Part shown: positions 3,463 to 6,039 of the stretch, in pieces
Position numbering within the stretch: position 1 is the first letter of the stretch
Layout: each line of letters opens with the position of its first letter
Source of the DNA: Pedobacter sp. UBA1951
Lineage (GTDB): Bacteria; Bacteroidota; Bacteroidia; Sphingobacteriales; Sphingobacteriaceae
DNA: 6,039 nucleotides
NCBI GenBank assembly: GCA_002336465.1
Contig: DDEP01000044.1
Span: 11,621-17,659, forward strand
Direction: 5' to 3'
Notes under the pieces: model-generated
Seen by the model: only the letters and a program-made list of their open reading frames with translations
Told to the model about the DNA's origin: nothing
Database searches by the model: none
Position numbers and translations under genes: made by a program

Positions 3463-6039
3463 CTATGCCTCCATTTCTTTTTTCAAGAAACGTCCCGTTA
3501 AGCTGATTGGGTTTTCTATTAAGCCTTCGGGTGTTCCTTCAAAGATGATTTCTCCACCTCCGGCTCCTCCTTCTGTGCCTAAGTCAATTACCCAGTCGGC
3601 CACTTTTACCACATCAAGATTGTGCTCGATTACCAGAACGGTATTGCCTTTATTTACCAATTCGTTTAATACGTTAAGCAATACGTTGATGTCTTCAAAG
3701 TGCAAACCCGTAGTTGGTTCATCCAGAATATAGAATGTTTTTCCTGTATCTTTTTTTGAAAGTTCTGTAGCTAGTTTTACGCGTTGAGCCTCTCCTCCAG
3801 ATAAGGTGGTAGAAGCCTGCCCTAAGCGTATATAGCCTAAACCTACATCGTTAAGTGTCTTTATTTTTCGATAGATCAGTGGAAGATGCTCAAAGAATAC
3901 ACAGGCTTCTTCAATGCTCATATCCAGTACATCGCTAATCGATTTGCCCTTGTAACGTACTTCTAAGGTTTCGCGGTTGTATCTTTTACCTCCACATTCT
4001 TCGCAAGGCACTTGCACATCAGGTAAGAAGTTCATTTCTATGATTTTCATACCTGCTCCCTGACAAGTTTCGCAACGACCACCTTTTACGTTAAAAGAGA
4101 AGCGTCCCGGTTTGTAACCTCTGATTTTGGCTTCAGGAAGCTGCACAAATAAGTTTCTGATGTCAGAAAATACACCCGTATAGGTTGAAGGGTTAGACCT
4201 TGGCGTACGACCAATAGGTGCTTGGTCTATTTCAATAACTTTATCAATTTCTTTCAAACCTTCAATCTTTTCATAAGGCAAAGGTTTTTTCTTAGCCCTG
4301 AAAAAATGATGGTTGAGGATAGGGTACAAGGTTTCTGTGATTAAACTCGATTTACCACTGCCTGAAACTCCAGTTACGGCAATAAATTTGCCCAAAGGGA
4401 AATCAACCGATACCTTTTTGAGGTTATGTCCTGTAGCTTTGATTAGGCTTAGCTTTTTGCCATTGCCTTTGCGGCGTTTCTGAGGTATTTCAATTTGTTT
4501 TCTACCGTTTAAATAAGCTGCGGTAAGCGTGTTAGATTTTAAGATTTGCTTAGGTGTACCTTGAGCAACCACAGTACCACCATGTACTCCGGCAGCAGGA
4601 CCAATATCGATTACATGGTCGGCCTCCAGAATCATGTCTTTATCATGCTCTACCACTAAAACAGTATTTCCCAGATCACGTAAATTTTTTAGTGCTGTGA
4701 TCAATCGTTCGTTATCTCTCTGGTGCAAACCGATACTTGGCTCATCTAAAATGTACATGACATTCATTAACTGAGAGCCTATTTGGGTAGCCAAACGTAT
4801 GCGTTGTGCTTCGCCACCAGATAGCGTTCTTGCTGTTCTGTCTAAGGTTAGATAGTTTAAGCCCACATCGGTAAGGAAACCTATTCTTGCCCTGATTTCT
4901 TTTAAGATTTCTTTGGCAATGGTATTTTGGCGTTCTGTTAAACGACTTTCTAAATGCTCAAACCATTGTTTAAGCGTGTTGATGTCCATTTCAGAAAGCT
5001 CGAAGATATTCTTGCCGTCAATTTTAAAGTGAAGACTTTCTTTTTTTAACCTTGCGCCATGGCAGGTAGGGCAGGTTTCCAAACGTCTAAATGCTTCAAG
5101 GTCATCTGCACCTTCGCCACGTTTTTCTTGTTGCTCTTCAAGCAGTTTAATCAGCCCGTCAAAAGTAATCTGGTAATTCTGAACGTTCCATTTATTGTAT
5201 TCAACGGCCACGCTCAATAAGTCAGGTGCTCCGTTTAAGATAAGGTTAATATTTTCATCTCCCAATTTTTCTAATGGAGTAGAAAGCGAGAAATTGTATT
5301 TTTTTGCAAGTGCTTTTAATACTTGGAATATCCATACGTCACGGTATTCGCCTAAAGGGGCCAAACCACCGTTCATAATGCTCAATTTCATGTTTGGCAT
5401 TACGCTGTTCTTGTCAACCACAAACACATAACCCAAACCATCACAAGTTTCGCAGGCACCATAAGGAGAGTTGAAAGAAAAAGTATTAGGTTGTGGTTCG
5501 TCATATGATATGCCCGTTGTAGGGCACATTAAGAACTTGCTGAAATGGGCAACATTATCGTCTTTATCGCTGATCTTGATTACGCCTTTACCCAAGCGCA
5601 TAGCAGTTTGTATGCTGTCGTTTAAGCGTTTGCTATCTTTCTCGTCAATAAGGAGGCGATCAACCACAATTTCTATGTCGTGTATCTTGTAGCGGTCAAC
5701 TTGCATTTTAGGTACAAGGTCTTTAATCTCGCCATCTACGCGAACCTTAACATATCCCTGTTTTCTAATTTGCTCAAAGAGTTCGCGATAGTGTCCTTTT
5801 CTTCCCTTAACTACCGGGGCAAGTATATTGGCAGGTTTACCGCCAAATTTTTGGTAAATGTTTTTTAGGATTTGGTCTTCGCTCAGGCGCTCCATTTTTT
5901 CGCCAGTATTATAAGAGTATGCATCGGCAACTCTGGCATATAACAAGCGCATGAAATCATAGATTTCGGTAATGGTGCCTACTGTAGAGCGAGGATTTTT
6001 ACTGGTGGTTTTTTGTTCTATGGCAATTACGGGGCTTAA
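3463..6039 (-). CDS. uvrA: UvrA, excinuclease ABC subunit A (5' end outside the window)
   Basis: Damage-recognition ATPase of UvrABC nucleotide excision repair; it dimerises, loads UvrB at DNA lesions and acts in the cytoplasm on the chromosome. The frame is open from 6039 to the stop at 3465-3463 (858 residues). The in-frame ATG at 5952 is internal: upstream codons read SPVIAIEQKTTSKNPRSTVG, a conserved UvrA segment. About 70-90 N-terminal residues, including the first Walker A, lie outside. Fragment numbering: UvrB-binding region about 60-110; first zinc-finger area 172-199; first ABC signature LSGGEAQR 406-413 and Walker B ILDEP 430-434; second Walker A GVSGSGKSS 557-565; intact C-terminal zinc finger Cys656, 659, 679, 682; second signature LSGGEAQR 746-753 and Walker B ILDEP 771-775. 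Oddity: the first zinc finger has CPTTG where E. coli has CPxC, so only three of four cysteines remain there. Product certain; regulation not visible because the promoter is outside. Confidence 0.98.
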   Translation of the reverse strand, partial: LSPVIAIEQKTTSKNPRSTVGTITEIYDFMRLLYARVADAYSYNTGEKMERLSEDQILKNIYQKFGGKPANILAPVVKGRKGHYRELFEQIRKQGYVKVRVDGEIKDLVPKMQVDRYKIHDIEIVVDRLLIDEKDSKRLNDSIQTAMRLGKGVIKISDKDDNVAHFSKFLMCPTTGISYDEPQPNTFSFNSPYGACETCDGLGYVFVVDKNSVMPNMKLSIMNGGLAPLGEYRDVWIFQVLKALAKKYNFSLSTPLEKLGDENINLILNGAPDLLSVAVEYNKWNVQNYQITFDGLIKLLEEQQEKRGEGADDLEAFRRLETCPTCHGARLKKESLHFKIDGKNIFELSEMDINTLKQWFEHLESRLTERQNTIAKEILKEIRARIGFLTDVGLNYLTLDRTARTLSGGEAQRIRLATQIGSQLMNVMYILDEPSIGLHQRDNERLITALKNLRDLGNTVLVVEHDKDMILEADHVIDIGPAAGVHGGTVVAQGTPKQILKSNTLTAAYLNGRKQIEIPQKRRKGNGKKLSLIKATGHNLKKVSVDFPLGKFIAVTGVSGSGKSSLITETLYPILNHHFFRAKKKPLPYEKIEGLKEIDKVIEIDQAPIGRTPRSNPSTYTGVFSDIRNLFVQLPEAKIRGYKPGRFSFNVKGGRCETCQGAGMKIIEMNFLPDVQVPCEECGGKRYNRETLEVRYKGKSISDVLDMSIEEACVFFEHLPLIYRKIKTLNDVGLGYIRLGQASTTLSGGEAQRVKLATELSKKDTGKTFYILDEPTTGLHFEDINVLLNVLNELVNKGNTVLVIEHNLDVVKVADWVIDLGTEGGAGGGEIIFEGTPEGLIENPISLTGRFLKKEMEA

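Noticed and set aside
5680..5868. Open reading frame on the plus strand inside uvrA (and similar ones at 3545-3733, 5195-5431, 5471-5692)
   Set aside because: They lie antisense to a strongly conserved UvrA frame, show no recognisable domain, and have compositions expected from the opposite strand of a real gene.
5950..5952. ATG at 5952 as the start of uvrA
   Set aside because: The frame continues without a stop to 6039 and the upstream codons encode a conserved UvrA segment (IAIEQKTTSKNPRSTVGT), so this methionine is internal.

Overview
The window reads as chromosomal DNA from a Bacteroidota bacterium, most likely of the Sphingobacteriaceae (Pedobacter-like) type. The evidence is the low to medium GC content, A/T-rich gene leaders, at least one clear match to the Bacteroidota sigma factor -7 element (TAnnTTTG), and protein sequences (PhoR-type kinase, DUF47 protein, UvrA) that resemble that phylum. 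The genus is a guess.

Every supported gene lies on the minus strand, so transcription runs from high to low coordinates. In that order: (1) uvrA (6039-3463), the large ATP-binding subunit of the UvrABC nucleotide-excision-repair nuclease, cut at its 5' end by the window edge; (2) a non-coding stretch (about 3462-3171) with a cluster of inverted repeats just after uvrA; (3) a small XRE-type helix-turn-helix regulator (3170-2949); (4) an HD-domain phosphohydrolase of the YedJ/YpgQ type (2882-2235); (5) a two-TM, PhoR-like sensor histidine kinase (2153-1125); (6) a DUF47/PhoU-like protein (1006-365); (7) the start of a Pit-type low-affinity phosphate transporter (359-1), cut at its 3' end by the window edge.

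The left part forms a coherent phosphate module. The DUF47 and pit genes are separated by 5 bp and are surely co-transcribed. The PhoR-like kinase gene lies directly upstream, but no response regulator gene is in the window. Upstream of DUF47-pit there is a tandem TTAACA-N5-TTAACA sequence (11-bp period, the geometry of PhoB/PhoP boxes), placed 9 nt before a perfect TAnnTTTG element. A degenerate version with the same 5-nt and 9-nt spacings lies before the kinase gene. Together these suggest a Pho regulon with an autoregulated kinase; this is inference from sequence.

I see no mobile element, CRISPR array, tRNA or rRNA. Apart from the regulatory and RNA-structure candidates, the window looks like ordinary core genome, and I do not see convincing evidence for an undescribed multi-gene system.
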